NCBI RefSeq assembly: GCF_004210375.1
Contig: NC_134833.1
Location: 24,246,063 to 24,310,062 of the forward strand
Source: Tachypleus tridentatus
Lineage: Eukaryota; Arthropoda; Merostomata; Xiphosura; Limulidae
Direction of reading: 5' to 3'
DNA length: 64,000 nt
Shown here: piece by piece, positions 1 to 12,200 of the stretch
How positions within the stretch are numbered: the stretch's first letter is position 1
Layout: each line of letters starts with the position of its first letter
The notes under the pieces: model-generated
Seen by the model: the letters and a program-made list of their open reading frames with translations, nothing else
Database searches by the model: none
What the model was told of the DNA's origin: nothing
Made by a program: the position numbers and the translations under genes

Positions 1-1537
1 CTTCACCCAAATGGATTTCACGATCAGGGTGAATACCCCATTGGTGGCAAAAAGTGCATGCAAACAGTTTTAGAGAGAAAGAAGTTAAAATAATTTGCTG
101 TGGTTCACTTCAGTAAACGATTAAGGGCAGTCTGTAGCTGCTGCTCAATATACCTCATGTTCGATGACTGACATGAGATGTGAAAGTCGTCAACATAGAG
201 TGCGTTTGCAACTGTGAGAGGGAGTTGTCCAGTGATGGCATTAATTTTTATTTTGAAAAGTGTGACACTCAAAATACAGCCCTGAGGGACTCCAAGTTCC
301 TGTAGAAAAAAATGGGAAAGTGTCAAACCCACACGAACTTGGAATCTCCTGTCCATTAAAAAATTTTTAATAGAAATGGGCAAATGGCCATGTAACCCAT
401 ATATATGGAGGTCTCACAAAATGCCATACCTCCATGTTATATCATAAGCCTTCTCAATGTCAAAAAACATTGATATAAGATGTTTCAAGTCGAATCAGGT
501 GGTCCATGGTGGAGCACTGTCATCGAAACCCACACTGGGTGGGCGAGAGAAGGTTGTTTGATTCGAGGAACCAAACAAGGTGACCATTAACCATCCTCTC
601 TAAGGTCTTACAGAGACAGCTTGTCAAAGCAATTGCACGACAGTTTGAAGGAACCTTGGGATCCTTCCCAGGCTTAGAGAAAGGTAGGACAATCAGAAGA
701 ATAGCAAGAGAAGCAGGAGTTAGATGGTGCAGCATTTCATAGTGTACATCATCAGATCTGACCAATGTACTGCCAGTTTGAGTTCCACCAGTGTAAAGGG
801 ATAATTGCAGTCAATCAACTCGAAAGGAAAAAGGTGTCCAAATCTTGATGGCTAAGAAGGTGGAAAAAGAAGCAGAGGTGCTAGATACTTGGCAAAAGCT
901 TTCACCTGGAGTATTGGCAATTTTCAGGGTATCAGCTACTTCCTGCTCATCAGAGAGTAAGTTCAATAGGAGGAAATATTATATTGCCACTGACCTTTTG
1001 AATCTTGTCCCATATGACTTTGGAACTGGTGGTAGAAGATATACCAGTTGTGAACTTAATCCAAGATTCCTTCTGGCTTTGGCGTGCTACCCCCCGAGCA
1101 TGTGCATGGGCCTGCTGGTAAGCAATGCAGTTTGAAAGTGTGAGATATCTAGGGAAAGTATCCCAGGCCCATTTTTGGGCCTTCCGTGCCATGTGGCAGG
1201 CAGGATTCCACCATGGACAAAGATATAGTGGAAAACGTGTCGAGGTTTAAGGAATACATTCAGCAGCTGCTTGTATAATACAATCAGTTACTGCTGCCAC
1301 ACAGTCGTCTATTGATGGCTTACAGAAGATGACAGGATAAAGTTCTGTGAGAGCAGTGAAAGAGGGCCAGTTTGCCTGATCCAGCTTCCACCGTGGCACT
1401 CGGGTCAGGTGGCATCGACCATGGCCAGTCTCTCTCAAAATTATAGGAAAATGATCACTGCCTTGTGGATTATTGTCAACACTCCAGGAAAAATGAGAGA
1501 ATAATGAAGGGGAGCATATTCAGAGATCAATAGCAGT
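1..1537 (-). mobile_element. Truncated LINE copy 1 (I/Jockey type), endonuclease-RT part
   Basis: On the minus strand this stretch is collinear with, and clearly similar to, 3920-5600 of the neighbouring LINE. It covers the end of the endonuclease, the linker and part of the reverse transcriptase. Broken frames at 105-383 (with the RT catalytic YVDD), 520-765 (the PTQCGFR motif), 950-1192 and 1247-1438 carry it. The 5' end stops near 1537, exactly where the (AATC)n tail of the next element begins, and the 3' part continues beyond the left edge. Many frameshifts and stops mean it is dead. Whether it was 5'-truncated on insertion or cut by the neighbour is not resolved; no continuation is seen right of 7790. 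Confidence 0.85.
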
Positions 1538-2391
1538 AAAAGACTGATTGATTGATTGATTGATTGATTTAGTGTTTTATGGCACAAAGCAGCGAGGCTA
1601 TCTGCGCCAAACATTCGATAAAAATGTAAAAAAAAAATAAAAAAAAAATAAATGTAGTAATAGACATAAATGGAAATGAAGGTAAAATAAAAAGGTATAA
1701 AACCAATGTTGACACCTAGTCTACATTGTTAAGATAGAAGGCAGAGTATAAGAAGTTGTAAGGTATTTACTCTAGCAAAAAGGTAATGATCATAACCCGC
1801 CAGGAAGACTAACAGGTAAGTTCATGAACCACCGTCAGTCACCTGAAGTTGGTCTTTCCAGTCCTGGTTCTGGGTTATATGTCATAGCAACCATAGAAAA
1901 TGGAGTAAAATTTGTAAAAGTAAATGAAGGTAAAAACAAAACAGCAATTAAAACAGAAAATGGTGTAAAAACCAATGGTGACATCCAGTCTTCAAAGTTG
2001 TAAAATATTTACTCTAGCAAAATGGTAATGATCATAACCCGCCAGGAAGACTAACAGGTAAGTATAAAAACCACCGTCAGTCACCTGAAGTTGGTCTTTC
2101 CAGTCCTGGTTCCGGGTTATGAGTCAATATGGCCAGTACTAAAATGTTAAGTAGTAAAAGTGTGAAATGATATGCAGCAAAAGTATAATAACAACTCGCC
2201 AGGACGACTAACGAGTAGTTCAAACGGACAGTTCAAACAGTAGCGTTAGTCACCTGAAGTTGGCCTTTCCAGTCCTGGTGTCGAGTTATTTAATGTTCTG
2301 GCCATTGTCCAATGTCAAATTGAAGGAGAGAGATTAAAACTGTAAAAAAGGAACCACAATTATAAAGGTGTAATGAATAAATATGCAACAC
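1538..2391 (-). repeat. LINE 3' UTR with three internal repeats and (AATC)n tail
   Basis: Between the end of the coding part and the AATC tail, a segment of about 100 bp appears three times, near 1765-1885, 2005-2125 and 2185-2290. Each copy carries the core AACCCGCCAGGA (or close variants), followed by CACCTGAAGTTGG and TTTCCAGTCCTGG. The last 60 bases before the tail read, on the minus strand, GCGCAGATAGCCTCG, then GCTTTGTGCC. This block resembles the 3' ends of the SINEs in the window. Confidence 0.75.
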
Positions 2392-5300
2392 TTAAATGAG
2401 ATTAAAAAGATTAATGGCCATTAAAAAATTAAAAACATTATCAAGGTGGACAGAGTCACCATCACCAATAACTCTGTCCAATGTTACAGACTGACCCTGG
2501 GAAAAAATATGTTTAAAATATTGCCGTCGTTGAGAATTGTAACGATGGCAAGAAAGTAAAACGTGGCTGATAGTGATTTGAGTGTTACACAAACTACACA
2601 TTGGTGCAGCAGTTCCAGATAAAAGAAAATGATGAGTTAAAAAACTGTAACCAATGCGTAGCCTAGTGAGAACAACTTCCTCCTTCCGAACTTTACGGAA
2701 GCTAGATGGCCAAAGTCCAATTTTGGGTTTGATTTGAAAAAGTTTTTTGTTACGTTGCTCACTCCAAGTGGACTGCCAGCTGGCACGGAGCCGAGCCTTG
2801 AAGACAACACCATGGTCCTTGTACAGAATAGGCATAGGAGTAATGGTGCTGAAGCAGACATATTTAGCTGCCATGTCTGCAAGCTCGTTCCCGCGAATAC
2901 CAACATGGCCTGGTATCCAGAAAAACTGGATTGAAGTAGCTGCTAATGAGAAATGGGCCAGTCAGTTTCGAATATCAGCGAGAATAGGATGTGAGCTAAC
3001 ATGTAGCGATTTCAAGGCAAGTATAGAACTAAGCAAATCACTATAAATAGTGCAGTTGGAGTACTGCTCAGCTGCAATATGATCCAGGGCAAGAGATATG
3101 GCATACAGTTCAGCAGTGAACACAGAAGCTGTAGAAGGGATTCTGCTCGCAACTACTGACCCATAGCAAACCATAGCAGAGCCCACTGAATTACCTGATT
3201 TGGAACCATCTGTATAAATGGGAACTGAATGATCGTTTGAAAGATATTCATTGAATAAAAGACAGTACTTCCAATCTGGAGTATCTCCCTTTTTTAGGTG
3301 ACTGAAAGAAAGGTCACATTTGGGGGCTGTAATAAGCCATGGTGGGATGGGCCAACCTGTGGAATCTGCAATGTTATCCAAGGACAGACCCAATTCATCC
3401 AATTGCGCCCGGATGAGAAGGCCAAATGGAGCAACGACAGATCGTCTGTTCTGAAAAAGTACTGCCCACCGAGGAAGGAAAACACATTTCCAGGTGGGAT
3501 GCTTTGGTAAGGAATGAAGTTTCGAAGTATATTGTAAAGATATTTGCAAACGGTGAAGGTGTAGAGAAGGTTCATGAGATATATACTTTGAACTGGAGAG
3601 GTACGGAAAGCCTCAGGGCAGAGTCGAAGTCCTTGGTGATGAATGGGGTCCAGCATCTTTAAGTCCGAGGGTCTGGCAGAGCCATAGACCATTGATCCAT
3701 AATCGAGTTTCAATCTAATAAGAGCACGATATACCTTTAACATTGAACAGCGATCTGCCCCCCATCTGGTAGAAGAGAGAACATGGAGGATGTTCAGTGC
3801 TCTTGTACATTTGACCCGAAGCTGCTTTAAGTGTGGTATAAAGGTCAGTTTACAATCAAAGATAAGCCCCAAGAACTTGGTCTCCGGGACCACTGGCAGC
3901 AAAACTTCACCGATATGAAGTTCAGGTCAGGGTGAATACCCCGTCGATGGCAAAAGTGCATGCATACAGTTTTGGAGAGAGAGAAATTAAAGCCGTTCGC
4001 CAGAGTCCACTTTCGTACACAATTGAGGGCGGTTTGTAGTTGCCGCTCAATATATCTCATGTTTGACGACTGACGTGAGATGTGAAAGTCGTCGACATAC
4101 AGCCCATTCGCAACAGTGAGAGGGAGTTGTTCAGTGATGGCATTTTTCTTTATACTGAAGAGTGTGACACTCAATACACAGCCTTGAGGGACTCCAAGTT
4201 CCTGTACAAAACAACGGGAAAGTGTCGAACCCACACGAACTTGGAATCTCCTGTCCATTAAAAAAATTTTTAATAAACATGGGTAGATGGCCACGTAACC
4301 CATATGTATGGAGGTCTCGCAAAACGCCATACCTCCATGTTGTGTCGTAAGCCTTCTCTATGTCAAAGAATATTGATACAAGATGTTGGCGGTTGAGAAA
4401 GGCTTCTCTGATAGATGTTTCAAGATGAATTAGGTGGTCTGTGGTGGAGTGCTGTCGACGGAACCCACACTGGGTGGGCGAGAGGAGGTTGTTTGATTCA
4501 AGGAACCAAACAAGACGAGCATTAACCATCCTTTCTGATGTCTTACAGTGACAGCTCGTCAAAGCAATTGGACGGTAGTTTGAAGGAATCTTGGGATCTT
4601 TCCCTGGCTTAGAGAAAGGTAAAATAATAGCCTGGCACCAGGCATCAGGAAAAACATTCTCCTGCTAGATCCGGTTGAAAACAATCAGAAGGACATCAAG
4701 AGAAGCAGGAGATAGATGTTGCAGCATGTCATAATGAATATCATCAGGTCCACCAGACATACTGGCAGACCGATAAAGGGCCATTTTTAGTTCCACCAGG
4801 GTAAAGGGACAATTATAGTCAAAGAAACAGTCAGTTAGAAAGGAAAGAGGTGATCGCTCTGCCCGAGTCTTGATGGCCAGGAAGGTGGAGGAACAAGCAG
4901 AAGTGCTAGATACCCAGCAAAAGCTTTCACCTAGAGTGTTAGCAATGTTCCGAACATCAGTCACCTCCTGACCATCAGAGAGTAAGATCGAGAGGGGGAC
5001 AGAATTGTAGTGCCCATTAACCTTTCGAATCCTGTCCCATATGATCTTGGAACTGGTGGTAGAAGATATGCTGGTTGTGAACTTAATCCAAGATTCCTTC
5101 TGGCTTTGACGTCTTACCCAACTAGCATGTGCACGGGCCCGTTGGAAAGCAACCCAGTTTGAAAGTGTGGGATATCTACGAAAAGTATCCCAGGCCCGCT
5201 TTTGAGCCTTCCAGGCTAAGTGGCAAGCAGGATTCCACCACGGACGAGGATATCATGGAAAAAAGTGTCGAGGTTTTAGGAATACACTGAGCAGCTGCAT

Positions 5301-6101
5301 GTGTAATACAGTCAGTTACCGCTGCTACACAGTCTTCTATTGATGGCTGATTTACAATGGCAGGATCAAGTTCTGTGAGAGCAGTGAAAGTGGACCAGTC
5401 TGCCTGATCCAGCTTCCACCGGGGCATGCGGGTAGGGTGGCATCGACCACGGCCAGTCTCTCTCAAAAGGATCGCAAAATGATCACTGCCTAGTGGATTA
5501 CTGTCAACCCTCCATGAAAAATGGGAGAATAATGAAGGGGAGCAAACTGAGAGATCAATAGCGGTAAAGGACTGACTAGGTGCATGAAAGTAAGTGGAAG
5601 AACCAGTATTGATAAGAGAAAGATTGTGATCAGAGAGCATCCGCTCTACAGATTGGCCCCTCCCATCAATAATAGCACTTCCCAGAGGGGATGATGTCCA
5701 TTAAAATCCCCTAGGATTAGAAATGGAGATGGCAATTGTTCAATGAGAGCATCAAGATCTGATTGATCATATGTCTCTCCAGGGGACAGGTACAGAGAAC
5801 AAACAGTGATAGTATGACCCAAGGAAACACAAATGGCTACAGCCTCCAAGGGTGTGTTGAGTGGCAAATACAGGGTGGGCACGTGTTGATCAACCAACAG
5901 TGCCACCCTTCCATGTACTCGACCATCACACAACCTGTCATTTCTGTACAGAGAAAACTGCCGAATGGAGACAGTATCAGCAGTTTTGAGAAATGTTTCT
6001 TGTAAAGAAAGACAAACAGGATGATCAGAAACAATCAGCATTTTGATATCATCCAGATTAGAACGTAAACCTCTACAGTTGCATTGTATCAAGGTGGCCA
6101 T
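2392..6101 (-). pseudogene. LINE ORF2 relic: endonuclease, RT, RNase H
   Basis: Read on the minus strand from 6101. The endonuclease N-terminus shows IQCNCRGLRSN and LILGDFNGHHPLW (5646-6101), and its C-terminal GSDHFAILL lies after a frameshift (5176-5640). A linker follows (4665-5175). The reverse transcriptase (about 3845-4664) has SPTQCGFRRQHSTTDHL, FDIEKAYDTTW and the catalytic YVDD. The thumb covers 3294-3902. RNase H (2962-3400) has PIYTDGSKSG, AELYAISLALD and YSD, matching its acidic residues D, E, D. The C-terminal segment (2392-2874) has LTRLRIGYSFLTHHFLLSG and a CxxC...H....C cluster. At least four frame changes are needed, so it encodes no intact enzyme. Confidence 0.9.
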
Positions 6102-6423
6102 TTTTAAGAATGGGTAGGTGAAGTGGCTGGAGAACCCTTCGGTTTACGACCACGTCTTTTTTCTTTACTCTCTTTAGTCGGAGGAGGTCTATCAACCTCC
6201 ATGGATCCTGCTCTGGGTCAGGTGGGCAGGTTTTTGTTATTGGAAGGGGAATCCAGTGACTGAGGACGTGAACGAATAATTGTTTTGTCTCTTGTGGTGG
6301 GAGAAAAAGATGTATCAGAAGAAATGCCTGTATTTGAAACTGAAGGACGTGGATCTTGAGGTTTGTTGGAAGGTATGGGAGGAACAGAGATGGGTGTGGA
6401 AGTCGATTCATCAACCTTTTTAA

Positions 6424-7394
6424 CTACGTCAAAAGGCTTTTCATTTGTTTTGAAAACGATTCTTTTGGAGGCACAGAGAGATCTATCTGCACTCCCACTG
6501 TAGTTGTGGAATGAAGTGCAGCAGCATATGTCCGAGATAAAGTTGTGGACAGCAATTTCCGAGCCTCAGGATAACTAATGTTATGTGTCATTTTCAAACG
6601 CTGCACCACTTTTTCCTCCAACCATTTTGGGCAAGAATGAAAGTAAGAGGGGTGAGAACCATTGCAGTTTACGCAATGTGGGTTCATGTCACAGTCATAG
6701 GCATCGTGGTCCTTGCCTCCACAACGAGCACATGTCAGGGAACCACGACAAGATGTCTTCGAGTGACCGAACCACTGACACTGGAAACATCAGAGAGGGT
6801 TTGGAATGTATGGCCGAACTTGGCAAATGAGATAACCTGTCTTGATGATGGCAGGCAAAGATGGTGACGTAAATGTGAGAATGAGGACATTGGTCGGCAC
6901 CTAAATTCCATCTTTGCGAATGGATATACGACTCACTGCAGAAACCCCTTTGGTGGAGAAATCAGCAAGAATCGCCGACTCTGGGATCTGGTTCCTTGTG
7001 ATTAATTCAAAATAGCATGAGGTGTAACCTCAATAGATATATCCCCAATTGCCTTTGAATGCAAGAGGAATTCACTATGTTGAGATGTAGATGTTTCTAC
7101 CAATATGTCACCAGATCGAAGCTTCTTTACTGACTTTGAAAAGCTTGCAAGTCCCTCTAGTCCATTCTGAATGAAAAAGGGAGACATTTGCCCTAGAGGT
7201 TTGTCTGAAAGTGAATGCAACATAAGAAAATGAGGTACAACAGGTGGTACAGATGGTGAGGATTGTTGCTCAGAATATGCAAAACATGGTCGTTTACCTA
7301 TACATTGTTTTTTCACTATTTTATTAAGATATTTAATTAGAGTATCCATAATAAAGAAAGGGAAATTTCGGTGTACACTGACCCCACCCACCAT
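6424..7394 (-). pseudogene. LINE ORF1 relic: gag-like protein with CCHC knuckles
   Basis: The minus-strand frame 7394-7002 begins with a Met and contains PLGQMSPFFIQNGLEGL and SVKKLRSGDILVE, a region typical of arthropod LINE ORF1 proteins just before the nucleic-acid-binding part. Around 6640-6790 lie three zinc-knuckle-like motifs: CFQCQWFGHSKTSC, CARCGGKDHDAYDC and CVNCNGSHPSYFHSC. A stop codon precedes the first knuckle (TGA where Arg would be expected), and frames change between 6690 and 7002. Such proteins coat the retrotransposon RNA; this copy cannot make one. Confidence 0.85.
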
Positions 7395-7790
7395 GGAGCC
7401 CTACCAGGGGACTCACTGCAATGTCATATAAGGACACTGCAGCAACACCTGGGTTTTGTGAGCACTATACCCAAACAACAGCATCAGACACAATGCCCAC
7501 AACACCTGTTGAAAACATCCAACACTAGTACTTAGTTGACCCTAGCCCGAGTGGACCAGCCAATTGACCCAAGGCTGCCCATCTAAAGGAATTCAATGCC
7601 AAAATGGTGTGTTAGGGTTGGACCCTTCAACCACCAGGATCCTCTCTTCCCCTTCATGGGTAGCCAAGCATGGCAAATGCGTAGGTGGATGTTTAGATCC
7701 CAGAGGTGGTAAACTGAAAGAACAGAACCTTCCCTGGGAGGTCTCCTCACAACGTACAGGAATCCACACCGAGGGGAACTGTAGAAAGAG

Positions 7791-8557
7791 AAAAAATGTT
7801 ACGTTCCTAAGAAATTAAAGTTGCAAAAGACAAAAGCTGGTTTTCTGTTCCTTCTCAGGAAAAAAAGAAAAATCAAAGGCAGGATGTGGAAACAGTTGGT
7901 AAAAATAATTGAAATATAAGGCAGGCCCAGCTGGAGCAACAGAAAGTAAATAAACCTGAATTCAAGGAAAAGCAGGAGAACAGAACCAACCACACAAAGA
8001 ACAATGCACCAAACTTCCTGCAGTCATCACTGAAACAACAGGAGGCAGCTCCTGGTGTGAAGTGTTAGGAACTTAGGAGATGAGAGATACACAGATCTGA
8101 AATTCATTGTCAGAATGGTCCACGAAACAATGTTTTTTGGTTGTCTAGTATCATAAAGTTGAGTTTACAGAAAAAGTACTTAAATACAAACACAAAGAGT
8201 TAAATAATACGATTTAATATGTGATATGCTAATATGATTTAATATGACATGACATGATAACATAATTTAATATATGATATGATAATATGATTTAACTGGA
8301 AGCTAAAGAACAAAAACTAACCCATCTGAAGACAAATGATATCAAGAAAAGAATTAGTTTTGTTCATATGGTAGTGGATGTGTTGCCCTACTTTTGGTGG
8401 AGGGTTACAGTCCAATGATTACAGATTGGTGTAATAAACATTAAGATTGGAGCTTTGTTCAGGACTTACAGGATTCCCGAAAATATTCTCAGCAATGAAG
8501 CGAGGTAACAATGAAAAGAGTAAAGATTTCTGAACAAACATGTTTATATGGTTTACT
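7791..8557. other. Unannotated AT-rich stretch
   Basis: No conserved coding signal is visible. At 8190-8300 there is short degenerate AT repetition around ATATGATTTAATATGA. On the minus strand 8482-8541 an open 20-codon piece lies between an AG and a GTAAGT, but its phase does not join the SERINC exon upstream, so it is not called an exon. Confidence 0.5.
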
Positions 8558-8777
8558 TGATAGAACTGTATTTGCATTAAAAATAAGAGGAAAAATAAGA
8601 GATTAAAAGAGTTGATAGAACTGTATTTGCATTAACAATAAGAGGAAAAATAAGAGATTAAAAGAGTTGATAGAACTGTATTTGCATTAACAATAAGAGG
8701 AAAAATAAGAGATTAAAAGAGTTGATAGAACTGTATTTGCATTAACAATAAGAGGAAAAATAAGAGATTAAAAGAGT
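8558..8777. repeat. 55-bp minisatellite, four copies
   Basis: Copies start at 8558, 8613, 8668 and 8723, each reading TGATAGAACTGTATTTGCAT and ending AGATTAAAAGAGT. They are almost identical; the first differs by one base (AAAAATAAG for AACAATAAG). The array lies in the presumed SERINC intron downstream of exon 4. Confidence 0.9.
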
Positions 8778-9191
8778 GAGTTCTGCTCACATATTCATAA
8801 TCTAACATATTCATATTATTAAAAAGCATTTTTAAGGATTTATTACAAACCATAATTTTTCAATCACTGAAATTGTTACCATAATTCCAAGAGGGTTAAG
8901 CAAATTAAGAAAGGAATACTTTAAACATTCTTTTTGATGTAAACATCCTAGAATGAATAGTTTTACTCCTTATTACAAAAGTTTTTCAAAACAAAACCAC
9001 AACCACTCATTGAAGTGAACACATAAAAGTGAGTGACAAGACACTAACAAAATTTTGTTTTTCCTCTGTTGTCATCATCCATAATGAAGACCTTTTTTAG
9101 AACATTAATGAATATTTAACTCCTTGTTCAGTGTTAACGTTAAAAAGTGTAATGAACAACCTATACTTTAAAAGGGTTATCTGATGCTTAC

Positions 9192-9280
9192 CTGTACTGA
9201 TCTTTTCCACATGAGAAGGAGAAACCACAAATGCTCCAGCACATATTGTACACAGAACAGCAAACTTAATGAGCCACATG
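9192..9280 (-). CDS. SERINC: SERINC exon 4
   Basis: The acceptor is TTTTAACAG before 9280 and the donor GTAAGC after 9192. The first base completes a Gly codon from exon 3 (GG|C), giving HNG-MWLIKFAVLC. The 89 nt encode a hydrophobic helix (IKFAVLCTICAGAFVV) followed by SPSHVEKIST, and end in phase 1. The in-frame ATG at 9279 is internal and is not the start of a secreted peptide. Confidence 0.88.
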
Positions 9281-12200
9281 CTGTTAAAAGTACAAATACA
9301 TACACAATGAAAATCAAGTTGTACAACATTTTCTCCAGTGTATGATTACAGGGTTGAGTATTTAAACTTACTTGAATATGTCAATGATCAAGTCATAGCT
9401 GATATAAAGTGGTGGTGAAACTGTATATATATTAGAACTAAATTTGTTCAGCGTTTTGTAGGTAGTGTAACGTCACAGAAACTGACTGCTGTTGAAAAAA
9501 TAAGTAGCAATCCTTATTCATTGATACTGATGTTCTCAGATCATGATTTAAGAAGTTTCTAATTTGTGATATCCCTTGTATTTAATGCAACTTGAAAACA
9601 AAACATGAATCAATTCATGACACCAGAATGATCCAGAAAGTCATCTGAAACAAGTCATACTCTAGACACAAGTTTGGTATCTTAGAACTGGTGAAAATCC
9701 ATAAACACAATGGTCAGTGGCAAACGTTGTCTACTTGTACTAGTCAATAATGTGTAACAAACACAAGAAGGAACCAGCCTGTACAAATAACACAAAGCAC
9801 TTGTACATAAGTTGCTTTCATGATGTATCTATTAATCCAAAAACACCTGGAACAGCTACACAAAAACAGGTATGTGTGATATTCCACATTAAGATGTACT
9901 GATCAAATTACTAAATGCTATGCCTATGGATTTATGTGATCATACTGTTGAAACAGGGCACTGGGAAATGACCATCCTCAAACATTCGAAAGCATTAACA
10001 GCCTTAAAGACTTCTGCAATACAAACTATGCTGTACAGCTATTACCAAGATGCATGGTCACCTGACAGAGCAACGTGCACAGACTTAACATAGTGAAGCT
10101 ACAAATAAAACAATCTGTGTATAACATAAGCTGATTCATAAGATAAATAAAGCTATAGCTTTAGCTTTAACGTACATAAAACTTCATTAATAACACCATC
10201 AGAGTACAATTTAAAAATAAAAACACTGTGTCCACCATATGGCTGAAAAATAACATTTTTCTGAACTGAATATGTATTTCCAATAATAGTTTCCATCTGC
10301 TGACAATATAGCTAGAGTTTCTCAAGAGTTTCTACTCTTTGTTCATCTAAGCAATGAAAATGCTTGCACCAATCTTTTGTAGCCCGTACTAAAATGTCTT
10401 AGACAAATTCTAAATTGCAAGTTTCTCTAGCAACATGAATGCACCTTCTATCTAGGTACCACCTCATTCAGATAATGTGATTACTTTGTTGAGATATAAA
10501 CTGGCTTTGAGTGGAAAGGTGAGATAGGTGAGTGTCAGAGGTGGTAAGTATTATTGGAAATACATGTTCAGGTTAGGAAAATGTTAACTTCCAAAACATA
10601 CTTATCTTCTGACATTATAGCTAAAATTACACACTGAGAATGTGGAGAGACCAGTGTAGGCATCAATCAAACAGAAAGCATCTGTACAGAACAGGAGTTG
10701 CCAAGATAAAAATGGTACAAGAGTTGAAAACCACACTACATCCAGAACAGGTATGCTCTTCACCTGGAACATAATTCCTATATCATAGATGAAAAAGAAC
10801 ATGAGTAATCATGAGTTCAGGCCAGTCCCAACCAGACAGCTGAGATTCCAAACTCAGAGTTTGAATTAAGGGATCACGATGCCTTTACCCATGGTAGTGG
10901 CTAGGGCTATTGGACTACAGTGTTATTTATATAGTTTTCATTGGATCCCAACCTGAAGCCATAGAGTGATGTGTGTCACACAACCATAATTACAATAAGA
11001 AAGTTAGGAACACCAAAGTGGAAAACTTTTTCTTCCACTTGACAAAGTCCAAAAGGCAACACTCTTGACTCAGAATGATGGGATTATATATGCCATAATA
11101 AACCAAAGGAACAGAACTCATCTAGTCTGGAATTACAAACATTCAATCTTACTCCCCAAACCAGTGTACAAAGAATATTCCATTTGCCCCTAGAATTATG
11201 AAGAGGACACCAAAACTGTGCTCAACCAAGGACCCAGGATAGAACCACTTTGTGTACAGAATTATAAGGAGATGGTGAAGCTTCTTCTATGAATAATATA
11301 TGAAGCTGACATTGAATAAAGACAAGGGTGATGCACACCCCAACCAAACAGTGTAGTGTCAAATCTGTAGTGTCTGTAGTGTCAAATCTGAAACAGAATA
11401 ATAAGTATACTTCAATGTAGGTTGTTTGTACTCCTACTGACAACAGAAAAAACAACACAGGTACCTGAGCAGAAAGGACCTCAACTTCACACACCTCTCC
11501 AAGAGAGGAGGAACATACTCAAAAATTCTGGGGGAAAAAAGCTATGGAAGCTGGAGAAAGTAAGAACTCCACTAGTAGAGTTTGAGGGGTAATACTCACT
11601 TGGGAGCCCTGAGAAACAGTGCTTTGGTACCTGTAAACTAAGTGATCCAAGTTCCCAAGTTTTTTAAAAGCAAACTGTCATTGATTTATTCAATCAAATG
11701 ACTGGCAGCAACAGGAAGAATCCCCTTTAGCTTTACTTGTGATAGTCCATAATAATAAGGTAAATACCATATAGCAGGCACCAAGATAGTCTTATGAAGC
11801 ATCCCATTTTGGCAGAGCCTGTAACAACCTTTAGTTTAGTGAAAATGGTTGCTAGTGTGCAATTGAGAAAAGAAAGCACACTTGCTCAGACAACACATGC
11901 CATAGAGGAAGTTCCAGTGAAAAACAAAGGGACTCTGGAAATAAAAAAGTATATGATTGAGGAAAATACTTCTGTTTAAAGTCTAACAGATGTGGTCTAA
12001 ATAGCTACAGGGGGTAGTTGAAACCCATCAAAAGAGGGTACTGTTAGATCATGTAATTAATAAAACAGGAAAGTGTTAGAAGTAATCCACATACAAGCCC
12101 ACACAATACCTTCCAGAGGGCAATTCAACTGGCCAGCTAATGAGAGAGATATGACAAATCTGATGAGATGTGATATGCAAAATATTTCTCTCCCATAATG

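Larger units (their letters stand above)
1538..7790 (-). mobile_element. Near full-length decayed LINE, I/Jockey type with RNase H
   Basis: A minus-strand non-LTR retrotransposon with the expected order: a 5' UTR at about 7395-7790, a gag-like ORF1 with zinc knuckles, and an ORF2 with apurinic endonuclease, reverse transcriptase, RNase H and a terminal cysteine-rich segment. These are followed by a long 3' UTR and a tail of (AATC)n at 1546-1570. The RNase H domain points to the I group or a related Jockey-like group. Both ORFs are broken by several frameshifts and stops. The left boundary is set by the tail. The right boundary is approximate because no target duplication could be recognised. 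Confidence 0.85.

Noticed and set aside
2734..3662. Plus-strand frames in the LINE
   Set aside because: Antisense shadows of the RT/RNase H coding region.
8482..8541. Minus-strand 20-codon micro-exon (AG ... GTAAGT)
   Set aside because: Phase does not join SERINC exon 4 and the sequence does not resemble the expected next helix.
9097..9279. Small secreted peptide starting MWLIKFAVLC
   Set aside because: The apparent signal peptide is a SERINC membrane helix; the ATG is internal to exon 4 and the frame past 9192 is intron.
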